Shown here piece by piece: positions 16,013 to 24,225 of a DNA stretch of 64,000 nt. Source of the stretch: Nonomuraea pusilla (GTDB lineage Bacteria; Actinomycetota; Actinomycetes; Streptosporangiales; Streptosporangiaceae); assembly GCF_900109355.1 (NCBI RefSeq), contig NZ_FOBF01000008.1, positions 1 through 64,000 of the forward strand. The letters run 5' to 3'. Below the pieces are notes generated by a model, which was not told the DNA's origin, made no database searches, and saw only the letters and a list, made by a program, of their open reading frames with translations. How positions within the stretch are numbered: the first letter of the stretch is position 1; each line of letters opens with the position of its first letter. Both the position numbers and the translations under genes were made by a program.

Positions 16013-17139
16013 AACCTCACCTCCGGGTGACGCGGCGACGGCCCGTCCAGAAGGGGCCCCGGCCGCCCCTTCAGGTGCCGGTCGAGGAAGGCCGCCACGT
16101 ACGCGCGGGTGAGCTCGGCGCCCCGAGCCGCCGGCAGAACGCCGGAGGCGGGTTTGATGCCGAGGGCTTCCGCCAGCAGCGGGAGGTCCGTGAAGGACCC
16201 GTGTTCCCCGCCCGACAGCACGATCCAGCGCTTCCAGCCGGTCAGCAGCCTCCAGTCGCGGTCCCATGAGGAGTCGCGTCCGCCGGGGACGTGCTCCGCC
16301 GAGCCCAGGAACATGAACGGCCGGGAGAACCCGCTCCTGGGGATCCGGGCGTAGGTGGTGCCGTCCATGTCGATGCCGGCTCGCACCCGGGAGTCCTTCA
16401 CCATGGCGGCCAGGGCGGCGGCCCCGCCGATCGACTGGCCCGCCATCGCGATCCTGGAGCGGTCGATCAGGCCCGAACGGTCCCACGCCGAGGTCAGCTG
16501 GTCGAGCACGAAGGAGACGTCGGCCGCCCGGCCCCGGACCACCCCCGTGCCGAAGCCCGGATCGGTGTCGCTGTCGCAGGCGAGGCACTCGGCGACCCGC
16601 CCGTCAGGGAAGGTCGTGGCGTGACTCTCGTAGGTGTGGTCGATCCCGGCCACGACGTACCCCCGGCTGGCCAGCTCCTCGGCCAGGGACGTGAGCGTGT
16701 TCATCGGCTTGGTGAAGCCGGGAGAGAGCACCACCAGCGGAAGGTCGCGCCCCGCGGGCCTGGCGTCCTCGACGGCGTTCGTCCGCGTCCTGCTCAGCGT
16801 GTCGTACGGCACGCCGGTGATCCCCTCCCTCCTCATGAGGATCTCCGATTCCTTCGCCGTCATGTACGGCGCCCGCCGCCCGTCGCGCCGCTCGGCCGGG
16901 TACCACAGGGTGACCTTGAGCTCCCTGGCTTCGGCGTCGGGGTTCCAGGGGTCGGGGCGGGAGGTGTCCTTCAGGTACAGGACGGTGGTGCCGACCGGAC
17001 GGGGGCCGGTGGGCGCGGGCAGGGCGGCCGGCCCGGCCGGCGGGGCCGAAGGGGCGGCGGACCTGGGCGGCACGGGTGCCGAGCAGGCGGACGCGGCGAG
17101 GACGGCCAGTCCCGCGGCGAGTGCCAGGATCTGTCTCAT
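15985..17139 (-). CDS. Lipoprotein alpha/beta hydrolase, PAF-acetylhydrolase-like
   Basis: A 384-residue exported hydrolase. The signal peptide ends at a lipobox (LAASAC, cysteine at 19), followed by a Pro/Ala-rich linker. The catalytic domain shows the family features LKVTLWYPAE, LVVLSPGF (oxyanion region), the nucleophile elbow GQSIGG and the histidine in GGEHGSF. This matches the plasma platelet-activating-factor acetylhydrolase/dienelactone-hydrolase-like group, which cleaves short ester chains. The ATG at 17139 begins the lipoprotein signal. It lies 14 bp downstream of the S41 peptidase gene in the same direction, so they may be co-transcribed. Confidence 0.87.
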   Translation of the reverse strand: MRQILALAAGLAVLAASACSAPVPPRSAAPSAPPAGPAALPAPTGPRPVGTTVLYLKDTSRPDPWNPDAEARELKVTLWYPAERRDGRRAPYMTAKESEILMRREGITGVPYDTLSRTRTNAVEDARPAGRDLPLVVLSPGFTKPMNTLTSLAEELASRGYVVAGIDHTYESHATTFPDGRVAECLACDSDTDPGFGTGVVRGRAADVSFVLDQLTSAWDRSGLIDRSRIAMAGQSIGGAAALAAMVKDSRVRAGIDMDGTTYARIPRSGFSRPFMFLGSAEHVPGGRDSSWDRDWRLLTGWKRWIVLSGGEHGSFTDLPLLAEALGIKPASGVLPAARGAELTRAYVAAFLDRHLKGRPGPLLDGPSPRHPEVRFCPAACRRS

Positions 17140-17153
17140 CGAACGTCCCGTCC

Positions 17154-18572
17154 TCACTCGTGCAGCAGGGTCAGGGCCTTGGCCAGGGCGGGGTCGCGCC
17201 CGGCCGCGGCGTCCTGCGGCGTCAGGGGCGTGTGGTGGTCGGGGGGCACGCCGATCCGGTCGATCGCCTCGCGGGCGGGCCCGAGATGGTGTCTCGCCGG
17301 GAAGGCCAGCACGGTGTTGTCGCGGAGCAGGTACCCCTGCGACGGGCCGGAGATGACGCCGGCGGTCCTGGCGCCGACCAGCCGGCCGGCGCGCAGGTCC
17401 TTGACCGCGGAGCTGAAGTGCTCGCAGGCCGAGGCGCAGCCGCGGTCGGTGAGGACCGCCAGCGGCAGGCCGAGCAGTTCGACGGTGTCGTCGGTCCGCA
17501 CGGGCTCGCATCTGCCGTCCGCGGTGCACAGGTAGGCGGTGACCTCGCCGTGGACGAACGCGCTCAGCAGCCGGGCGGCCTCCTTGACGCTGCCGCCGGT
17601 GTTGCCGCGCAGGTCCAGCACGACGCCGGCGAGGGTCCGGCCGGTGCGCAGCCTGGTCATGGCCTTCAGAACCCTGGTGGCGGAGTCGGGCGCGAACGCG
17701 GTCAGCCGTACGTAGGCGACGTCGTCGTCGAGCAGCTTTGACGTCACCACTCGCAGGGCGGCCGGATCCCGCTCGTAGAGGCCGGGCTTGAGGGTCACGC
17801 TCCAGCGGCGGCCGGTGGACTGCCGCAGGAGCCGCAGCCGGACCGGGCGCGCCTCCGGGTACCGCGGGTAGAGGGCGGCGATCGCCGGGGTGGCCTTCCC
17901 GTCGATGAAGGGCGCCGACCCGGTGACCGATTCGACGACGTCGCCGGGGCGCAGCCCGGCGGCCCGCGCCGCGCCGCCCAGCACGGCCGTGACGAACAGC
18001 GGGGGGAGGGCGGTGCCGAGGTCGCCGGTCGCCTGGGAACGGGTGACGTTCGCCTCGAGACCGAGGCCGTAGCCGTCGCCGTCGTACATGTCGGGCGGCC
18101 GTCTGCCACCGTGCGTCCAGGAGGCGTGATCGTCGCCGAGAGCGGCCACCATGGACTCGAGGGTGACAACGGCCAGCCGGTCGCGCAGGTCCGGCACCCG
18201 ATCGGTGATCTTACGGTAGGCGGCCTCGAAGGCGGCCCAGTCGGCTTTCCTGTCGCCGGTCAGCGGCGGCATGCCGGCTTCCGGCAGGTCGCGCCCGTTG
18301 CGGTTGAGCTCCTGCGTCAGGGCGGCGAAGCCGGCGACCAGCAGCGAGCGGGCGTCCAGCGTGGCGCCGCCGTAGTGGTTGCCGAGGATGCAGAAGTACG
18401 CCTGCTCGACGACGTCGATCGTGGTGGCAGTCTCCGGCCCAGGGGAGCCCTGGGGCTGTGTGCAGGCCGCGCTGCCCGCCGTGCTCGCCTGGCTGCGCGG
18501 CGGCGTCGGCGCCGTGCAGGCCGCCGCCAGGAGCAGGGCGAGCCCGGCGGCGGCGGTCCTGGTGACGGTCAT
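17154..18572 (-). CDS. Exported S41 family peptidase (lipoprotein)
   Basis: A 472-residue protein with a lipoprotein signal peptide (LLLAAAC, cysteine at 19). Residues about 225-300 form a PDZ-like segment (AAGLRPGDVVESVTG) and the C-terminal half is the S41 peptidase core: DDDVAYVRLTAF, GVVLDLRGNTGGSV, and the catalytic serine region DRGCASACEHF, then ARTAGVISG. It would cleave proteins at the cell surface. The ATG at 18572 overlaps the permease stop codon (ATGA), so it is translationally coupled to the GntR/ABC module, which suggests it acts with that exporter. Confidence 0.87.
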   Translation of the reverse strand: MTVTRTAAAGLALLLAAACTAPTPPRSQASTAGSAACTQPQGSPGPETATTIDVVEQAYFCILGNHYGGATLDARSLLVAGFAALTQELNRNGRDLPEAGMPPLTGDRKADWAAFEAAYRKITDRVPDLRDRLAVVTLESMVAALGDDHASWTHGGRRPPDMYDGDGYGLGLEANVTRSQATGDLGTALPPLFVTAVLGGAARAAGLRPGDVVESVTGSAPFIDGKATPAIAALYPRYPEARPVRLRLLRQSTGRRWSVTLKPGLYERDPAALRVVTSKLLDDDVAYVRLTAFAPDSATRVLKAMTRLRTGRTLAGVVLDLRGNTGGSVKEAARLLSAFVHGEVTAYLCTADGRCEPVRTDDTVELLGLPLAVLTDRGCASACEHFSSAVKDLRAGRLVGARTAGVISGPSQGYLLRDNTVLAFPARHHLGPAREAIDRIGVPPDHHTPLTPQDAAAGRDPALAKALTLLHE

Positions 18573-19621
18573 GACAGGCGTCTCCTGATCCACCAGAAGC
18601 AGAGCCAGGTGAGGCCGAGGGTGAGCAGGGCGTAGATCCCGGTCTCGATCCACTGGAAGGGCCAGAAGCGATCGAGAGGCTGGTAGGTCGCCCGCTGCCG
18701 GTAGCCGAGCCGGTTGATCTCGGCCATACAGGCGTCGCCCCTTCCCACCGCTCCCGACGGTGAGCAGGGTCCCGACGTCGTGGAGACCTGTAGAGCGGCT
18801 TCGCCGTCGCCGTCGGAGATCGCGCGTCCGGACCGATCGACCAGGGTGCTGGACAGGACCCAAGCGCCCGCCTGGCCGGGAAGGGCCGATCTCAGGAGAA
18901 TCCGCACAGGTCCGCCTCCCTCCCGTGTCATGCCGAGGTTCTCCACGTTCGCCCTGCCGAGCTCGAAGGCCGACGTGACCGGAGGCATCAGGTGGGGACG
19001 GACCAGCAGCGGCATGGCGAGCTGGACCGCGGCGAAGACGGCCAGGGTGAGGGCCATGGCGGGCAGCGCGCGGCGCACCAGCATGCCCACGGTCACGCCC
19101 AGGACGAAGGCGAAGGCCGCGTACCCCATCGGGGCGATGCCGCGCGCGCCGAACACCAGGGGCGCCATCAGGGCGAGGCTCTCAGCGGCCGACTTGTCCA
19201 GGGGGTCGGACCACCAGGTCACCACGAGGCCGCACAGGCCGGCGGCGGCCACGGCGACCAGGCCGGTGAGCCCGAGCTTGACCGCCAGCCAGCGGCCGCG
19301 GGTCACGCTCTGGTTCCACACCAGCAGGTGCGTGCCGGCCTCCAGCTCGCGGGCGATCAGCGGCGCTCCCCAGAAGAGCCCGATGAGCGCGGGCAGCAGC
19401 AGCACGACGAGGGTGACGGCCATGAACGGCAGCTCGTACGCGCCGAAGAACTGGTCGTAGAAGCGGTCGCAGGTGCCGTCCTGGGCGCACTCGGCGATCC
19501 CGGCCGTGTAGCGGGTCGCCAGGTCCGGGCCGGTCAGGGCCAGGACGACGGCGAGAACGAGCAGGGCCGCGGCCGTCATCGCGGCCGAGCCGCGGAGCTG
19601 GCGCCAGGTCAGCCAGATCAT
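18569..19621 (-). CDS. ABC-2 type transporter membrane protein
   Basis: A 350-residue membrane protein with about six hydrophobic segments: near residues 13-31, 65-90, 108-128, 145-165, 170-190 and at the very end (IYALLTLGLTWLCFWWI). A large extracytoplasmic loop of about 110 residues lies before the last helix. It is encoded directly after the ATPase with an ATGA overlap, so it is its membrane partner. This layout (GntR, ATPase, permease) resembles YtrA-type cell-envelope stress exporters. Substrate unknown. Confidence 0.85.
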   Translation of the reverse strand: MIWLTWRQLRGSAAMTAAALLVLAVVLALTGPDLATRYTAGIAECAQDGTCDRFYDQFFGAYELPFMAVTLVVLLLPALIGLFWGAPLIARELEAGTHLLVWNQSVTRGRWLAVKLGLTGLVAVAAAGLCGLVVTWWSDPLDKSAAESLALMAPLVFGARGIAPMGYAAFAFVLGVTVGMLVRRALPAMALTLAVFAAVQLAMPLLVRPHLMPPVTSAFELGRANVENLGMTREGGGPVRILLRSALPGQAGAWVLSSTLVDRSGRAISDGDGEAALQVSTTSGPCSPSGAVGRGDACMAEINRLGYRQRATYQPLDRFWPFQWIETGIYALLTLGLTWLCFWWIRRRLS

Positions 19622-20508
19622 CGCCGCACCTCCAACGCGACTCGCCGCTCCGCAACGGTGCGCCTGTCCATGTAGGCCAGGACGAGGTCCTCCAGGCCGA
19701 GCCGGGTGACCGTCCAGGCGGGGTCGTGGATCGGGGCGTCGGTGCGGACCACGAACGTGCTCTGCCGGTCGGTGTGGCTCGCGGAGACCACGTGCTGCCC
19801 GGCGGGGAGCCGGCCGGGATCGCGGCGCGGGCCGGTGAGCCGGTGATGGGTGTCCAGCAGCCTGTCGGTCTCCCCCGCGACCCGCACGCGCGAGTCGACG
19901 AGGACGACGAGGAAGTCGCAGACCCGTTCCAGGTCGGAGACGAGGTGGGAGGAGAGCAGGACGCTGAGCTCGTGCTCGGCCGTCGCCTCCATCAGCCCCT
20001 GCATGAACTCCCTGCGGGCCAGCGGGTCGAGCGAGGCCACGGGCTCGTCCAGGATCAGCAGCTCGGGCCGCTTGGCCAGGCCCAGGGTGAGGGCGAGCTG
20101 GGCGCGCTGGCCCCCCGACAGCCTGCCCACCCGGTGGGAGGGGACGAGCCCGAGCCGCGCGACGCGCTCCCGCGCCACGGCGGCGTCCCAGCGGGGGTTG
20201 AGCCGCGCCCCTAACCTCAGGTGGTCGGCGACGGTCAGCCCCGCGTAGACGGGGGTGTCCTGGGCGACGAACCCGACCCTGCCGAGCTGCTCGGGCGTGC
20301 CCGCGGGGCGGCCGCCGAGCACGGTGATGGCGCCGGCCGTCGGCTGGAGCTGGCCGGCGGCCAGCTTCAGCAGCGTGGTCTTGCCGGCTCCGTTGGGGCC
20401 CACCAGACCGACGACGCGGCCCGCCGGGATCTCGACGGTGCACTCGCGCAGCGCCCAACGCTTGCCGTACTTCTTGCCCAGTCCCTGGGCCTGCAGGACA
20501 GCGGTCAC
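19618..20508 (-). CDS. ABC transporter ATP-binding protein
   Basis: A 296-residue ATPase with Walker A GPNGAGKTT (near residue 38), Q-loop FVAQDTPVYAG, signature LSGGQRAQLAL, Walker B LLILDEPVASLD and H-loop SSHLVSD. The last 80 residues form an extra domain typical of export-type ATPases of the CcmA/YtrB group. The GTG start at 20508 makes a GTGA overlap with the GntR stop codon. It powers the membrane protein encoded next. Confidence 0.93.
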   Translation of the reverse strand: MTAVLQAQGLGKKYGKRWALRECTVEIPAGRVVGLVGPNGAGKTTLLKLAAGQLQPTAGAITVLGGRPAGTPEQLGRVGFVAQDTPVYAGLTVADHLRLGARLNPRWDAAVARERVARLGLVPSHRVGRLSGGQRAQLALTLGLAKRPELLILDEPVASLDPLARREFMQGLMEATAEHELSVLLSSHLVSDLERVCDFLVVLVDSRVRVAGETDRLLDTHHRLTGPRRDPGRLPAGQHVVSASHTDRQSTFVVRTDAPIHDPAWTVTRLGLEDLVLAYMDRRTVAERRVALEVRR

Positions 20509-20909
20509 GCGATGTCCTCCTGGGAGGCGGTTCGGAAGGTGGTCGTGAAGAGGGCCTCGATGCTCTCGTCGTCGAGGCCCGCCCTGCGGGCCTTGGCCAG
20601 CCAGCGCCGCAGCTCCAGCCGTAGCGGGCCGTGCGCGGCGAGCGACGTGCCGGCGAGCGTCGCCGTCACGAACGTGCCCACCCCTGGGCGGGCGGCGACC
20701 AGACCCTCGTGCTCCAGTTCCCGGTAGGCCTTGAGAACGGTGTTGGGGTTGATCGCCAGTTGCGCCACGACCTCCTTGACGGTCGGCAGCCGGTCGCCCT
20801 CGCGCAGCAGGCCCAGCCGCAGGGCGTGCCGTACCTGCTGGACCAGCTGCAGGTACGGCGAGACTCCGGACTTCGCGTCCAGATGGAACTCGATCACCGA
20901 TTCCTCCAT
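20505..20909 (-). CDS. GntR family regulator, YtrA subfamily
   Basis: A 134-residue repressor-type protein with the winged-helix domain LRLGLLREGDRLPTVKEV and INPNTVLKAYRELEHEGLV, plus a short C-terminal dimerisation helix rather than a large effector domain. This is the YtrA subfamily, whose members usually repress the ABC exporter genes that follow them. Here it heads a four-gene overlap chain (regulator, ATPase, permease, S41 peptidase). A perfect inverted repeat overlaps its start codon and promoter. Confidence 0.9.
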   Translation of the reverse strand: MEESVIEFHLDAKSGVSPYLQLVQQVRHALRLGLLREGDRLPTVKEVVAQLAINPNTVLKAYRELEHEGLVAARPGVGTFVTATLAGTSLAAHGPLRLELRRWLAKARRAGLDDESIEALFTTTFRTASQEDIA

Positions 20910-20950
20910 ACATCTAATGTCCTAGCACTATAGATATATGGGATGTATGG
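20906..20950 (-). promoter_or_regulatory. Inverted repeat operator around the GntR promoter
   Basis: CCATACATC (20906-20914) pairs exactly with GATGTATGG (20942-20950) over a 27-bp AT-rich spacer that holds TATCTATAGTGCTAGG on the coding strand. The left arm contains the GntR start codon. Placement over the promoter and start fits autoregulation by the YtrA-like regulator. Confidence 0.5.
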
Positions 20951-20960
20951 CGCCGGTTAA

Positions 20961-21095
20961 GAACCGGGCCGCCGGGCGGCCGCCCTCGACCATCAGGTGG
21001 ACGTCGCCCTGCTGGACATCCGCATGCCCGGCGTGGACGGCCTGACCGCCCTGCGGGAGCTCTCCCGCGCCGCCCACGCCGGGGAGGTACGTTCT
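20961..21095 (+). pseudogene. Relic of a response-regulator receiver domain
   Basis: Directly after a TAA stop, about 43 codons read as the middle of a receiver domain: HQVDVALLDIRMPGVDGL followed by TALRELSRAA. This includes the phospho-acceptor Asp in LLDIRMPG. The beginning (DDE motif) and everything after the fourth helix are missing, and the next gene starts in another frame at 21100. It is what remains of a two-component regulator gene, cut at both ends. Confidence 0.65.
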
Positions 21096-21099
21096 GGCC

Positions 21100-23376
21100 A
21101 TGGGATCACCGTCCGCCGGGGACGTCCGGGACCTGCTGCGGCGGGCGGCGCGGCTGCTGGGCGACGCACGCGGCCTGGTCGCCGAGCACGACAGGGCGAC
21201 GGCGGAGGTCCGCGCCGCGCTCGAACCGCTCCGCGCCCGGCAGGCCAGGGCCGAGCTCGGCGCCATGCCGGTGTCCCGGCTGAAGGACGTCACCGGCGGG
21301 CGCCTGCGGTTCGGGGCCCTGCGGGACGCCGGGTACACCACGGTGCTCGACGTGCTGGAGGCGACGCCGTACGAGCTGCAGAGACTGCCCGGCGTCGGGC
21401 CGCAGACGCGATGGCGGGCGCAGAGCGCCGCGCAGCGGATGGCGCGAGCCACCGCGGTGTCCTGCGTGCCCCACGTCGACGTCGGCAGCCGGGACGCCGA
21501 GACCGGCGCTCTGCTGATGGCGCTGTACCGGCTGGTCGCCGCCGGCCCCGAACTGCCGCGCGCCCGCCGCGCGGCCGACACGCTGGCACGGCGGTTCGGC
21601 CGGCTGATCCCCGAGGCCCGCCTCCTCAGGAGCCGGTTACGCAGGCTCCTGTCGGGGAGCCGCCGGCGCGGCCGCGCGGAGACGGCGGCGGAGCAGATCG
21701 CGGACCTGCTCGCCGACGAGACGGCGACGCGGCTGCTCCTCACCCAGGCCACCACGGACCTGCTGCGCCCGCCGCCCGGCGAGGCTCTGGCGTGGATCGA
21801 CTTCGAGGTTCGCGCGGCCGACTACCACAACCTGCTGGCGGAGCTCTCCGCCGCGGCTCCGAAGGACCGGGCCGCCGCCGAGGGGTTCCTGCCCGAGGAC
21901 CTGGCCGCGCGGGTGCGGGCGCAGGAGCTCGACGACACGCTGCGCCGGGTGTCCCTCCGCGGCTACCAGGCGTTCGGGGCGCGGTTCGCGCTCTGCCTGC
22001 GCCGGGTGATCCTCGGGGACGAGATGGGGCTGGGCAAGACGATCCAGGCGATCGCCGCCCTGGCGCACCTGCACGCGCGGGGGACGACGCACTCCCTGGT
22101 GGTCTGCCCGGCGAGCGTGCTGGTCAACTGGCTGCGGGAGATCGAGAGCCGCAGCACGCTCACGGCGTACCGGCTGCACGGCGACGAGCGGGACCTGGCC
22201 AGGGCGGCCTGGCTCCAGCGCGGCGGGGTGGCGGTCGTGACGTTCGACGGGCTGCGCGCCCTGGACCCGGTTCCCGAGGTGGGGATGCTGGTGGTCGACG
22301 AGGCGCACTACGTGAAGAACCCGCGTGCCCTGCGCTCCAAGGCGGTGGCCAGGTGGTGCGGCGAGGCCGACAGGGTGCTGTTCATGACCGGCACGCCGAT
22401 GGAGAACCGCGTCGAGGAGTTCCGCGCCCTGGTGGACCACCTCCAGCCCGGGTTGTCCTGGCAGGTGGAGCCCGGTGACCCGGCGAGTCGGGCGCGGGCG
22501 TTCCGCCGCGCCGTCGCCCCCGTCTACCTGCGCCGCAACCAGAGGGACGTGGTCACGGAGCTGCCCGATCTGGTCCATGTGGACGAGTGGGAGGAGTTCG
22601 GCGCGGCCGACGCCGTCGCCTACCGGGAGGCGGTGGGGTCGGGCTCGTTCATGGCGATGCGCCGCGCGGCCTACGCGGTGCCGGAGACGTCGGCGAAGCT
22701 GGAGCGGCTGCGCGAGCTGGTCGAGGAGGCGGACGGCGCCGGGCTCAAGGTCGTCGTGTTCTCCTACTTCCGCGACGTGCTCGCCGCCGTCGGCGCCGCC
22801 CTCCGCTCCCCCGTGCACGGCCCGCTCTGGGGCGGACTCGACCCTGGACGCCGTCAGGAGGTGGTCGACGCCTTCACGGCGGCCCGGGGTCACGCGGTGC
22901 TGCTGGCGCAGATCCAGTCGGGCGGGGTGGGGCTCAACCTGCAGGCGGCCTCCGTCGTGATCATCTGCGAGCCGCAGGTCAAGCCGACCCTGGAGAGCCA
23001 GGCCGTGGCCCGCGTGCACCGCATGGGCCAGGTACGGCGGGTGCGGGTGCACCGGCTCGTCACGCCCGGCAGCATGGACGAGCGGCTGCTGCGGATCATG
23101 CAGGCCAAGACCGCGCTGTTCGACGCCTACGCCCGGCGCAGCCACCTCGCCGAGTCCACGCCCGACGCCGTGGACGTCACGGACGAGGCGCTGGCCGAAC
23201 GCATCGTCAGGGAGGAACGGCGCCATCTCGCCGAAACCACCGACCGTGCCGAACCCGCAGAACGTGCGGAGCCCTCCGCGCCGTCGGCGTCCCAGGCCCC
23301 TGGATCACCTTCGGCGTCTTCGGCGTCTTCGGCGTCTTCGGCGTCTTCGGCGCCGAGGGATGCCGAGGCCACCTGA
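21100..23376 (+). CDS. SNF2-family DEAD-like helicase with helix-hairpin-helix segment
   Basis: A 758-residue ATP-dependent DNA translocase. Residues about 1-110 contain a helix-hairpin-helix-like DNA-binding segment (ATPYELQRLPGVGPQT). The helicase core starts near residue 285: motif I LGDEMGLGKTIQ, Ia VVCPASVLVNW, II VVDEAHYVKN, III FMTGTPMEN, then the C-terminal lobe with IQSGGVGLNLQAA and ARVHRMGQ. The tail is a Ser/Ala repeat. Such proteins remodel protein-DNA complexes in repair, defence or transcription. It stands alone between a receiver relic and a kinase gene, so context does not reveal its role. Confidence 0.92.
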   Translation: MGSPSAGDVRDLLRRAARLLGDARGLVAEHDRATAEVRAALEPLRARQARAELGAMPVSRLKDVTGGRLRFGALRDAGYTTVLDVLEATPYELQRLPGVGPQTRWRAQSAAQRMARATAVSCVPHVDVGSRDAETGALLMALYRLVAAGPELPRARRAADTLARRFGRLIPEARLLRSRLRRLLSGSRRRGRAETAAEQIADLLADETATRLLLTQATTDLLRPPPGEALAWIDFEVRAADYHNLLAELSAAAPKDRAAAEGFLPEDLAARVRAQELDDTLRRVSLRGYQAFGARFALCLRRVILGDEMGLGKTIQAIAALAHLHARGTTHSLVVCPASVLVNWLREIESRSTLTAYRLHGDERDLARAAWLQRGGVAVVTFDGLRALDPVPEVGMLVVDEAHYVKNPRALRSKAVARWCGEADRVLFMTGTPMENRVEEFRALVDHLQPGLSWQVEPGDPASRARAFRRAVAPVYLRRNQRDVVTELPDLVHVDEWEEFGAADAVAYREAVGSGSFMAMRRAAYAVPETSAKLERLRELVEEADGAGLKVVVFSYFRDVLAAVGAALRSPVHGPLWGGLDPGRRQEVVDAFTAARGHAVLLAQIQSGGVGLNLQAASVVIICEPQVKPTLESQAVARVHRMGQVRRVRVHRLVTPGSMDERLLRIMQAKTALFDAYARRSHLAESTPDAVDVTDEALAERIVREERRHLAETTDRAEPAERAEPSAPSASQAPGSPSASSASSASSASSAPRDAEAT
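23310..23352 (+). repeat. 9-bp tandem repeat inside the SNF2 gene
   Basis: Nearly five copies of TTCGGCGTC follow each other without a mismatch and encode the Ser/Ala tail (SAS units) of the helicase. Being a multiple of three, it changes length without breaking the frame. It is a likely site of copy-number change. Confidence 0.85.
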
Positions 23377-23403
23377 GCCGTCGGGGGGTTCCCCGGGCCT
23401 CCC

Positions 23404-24066
23404 TCAGCCGGGTGGGAGGTGGGGCGGCAGGCCGAGGCGGTCGCGGACGCGCTGCTGCACCGCGTCCATGCCGGCGCTCGCGTCCACCGTCACCACGTGC
23501 TCCTTGCGGCGGAACAGCTCCAGCACCGGGCCGGTGGTCCGGTGGTGGTCGGCGAGCCTCCTGTCCAGCGCCTCCGGCGTGTCGTCGGCGCGTGTGACCA
23601 GCTCGCCGCCGCACACGTCGCAGCGGCCTTCCACCTCGGGCCGCCGGGAGATCAGGTTGTAGTCCTGGCCGCAGCGTGAGCAGAGCCGCCGCGCGAGCAC
23701 CCTCCTGCGCACCTCCTCGTCGGGCAGGTCGAGGTGGATCACGGCGTCGACGTCGTAGCTCTCCAGGAAGAACTCCGCCTGCCGCCGGTTGCGCGGGAAC
23801 CCGTCGAGGACGAACCCGTGGTTCCAGTCGTGCTGGGCGAGCCGTTCCCTGACGACGTCCTCCACCAGGTCGTCGCCGACCAGCTCGCCCGCCGTGACCA
23901 GGCGGCGCACCCGCGCGCCCAGCTTGGTGCGGTTCTTGACGTGCCAGCGGAAGACGGCGCCGACGCTGATGTGGACCAGGTCGAGGCCGCGGCAGAGCAG
24001 CTCGCTCTGCGTGCCCTTTCCACTGCCCTGCGCGCCCATGATCACATATTTCCGCATGCCTGACAT
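23404..24066 (-). CDS. Adenylate-kinase-like nucleoside monophosphate kinase with zinc LID
   Basis: A 220-residue kinase with P-loop GAQGSGKGTQ at residues 11-20, the NMP-binding and DGFPRN segment near 92 and a LID domain that carries four zinc cysteines (CSRCGQ and CDVCGG). It resembles adenylate kinase and would transfer phosphate from ATP to a nucleoside monophosphate. The P-loop reads GAQGSGKGT instead of the usual GPPGAGKGT, and the essential adk of actinomycetes normally lies in the ribosomal protein cluster. This is therefore probably an accessory paralogue. A downstream ATG at 24057 is an alternative start. Confidence 0.85.
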   Translation of the reverse strand: MSGMRKYVIMGAQGSGKGTQSELLCRGLDLVHISVGAVFRWHVKNRTKLGARVRRLVTAGELVGDDLVEDVVRERLAQHDWNHGFVLDGFPRNRRQAEFFLESYDVDAVIHLDLPDEEVRRRVLARRLCSRCGQDYNLISRRPEVEGRCDVCGGELVTRADDTPEALDRRLADHHRTTGPVLELFRRKEHVVTVDASAGMDAVQQRVRDRLGLPPHLPPG

Positions 24067-24225
24067 TTGCCCGGACGCAGATCATTCATCCGGACGAATC
24101 CCCCCCTTGCGGGAGACACGCACACTACGGAAAGATCACCCCTCGGACCCCGCCAGTCTCCCATTTCCCTCTGGACAGGCGCAGATAGCCCCGAAAGTTG
24201 ATAAATCACGATTAAGGGAACCGCA

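Noticed and set aside
23404..24066. The essential housekeeping adenylate kinase.
   Set aside because: The P-loop differs from the usual Adk form and the gene is not in a ribosomal protein/secY context, so it is annotated only as Adk-like.
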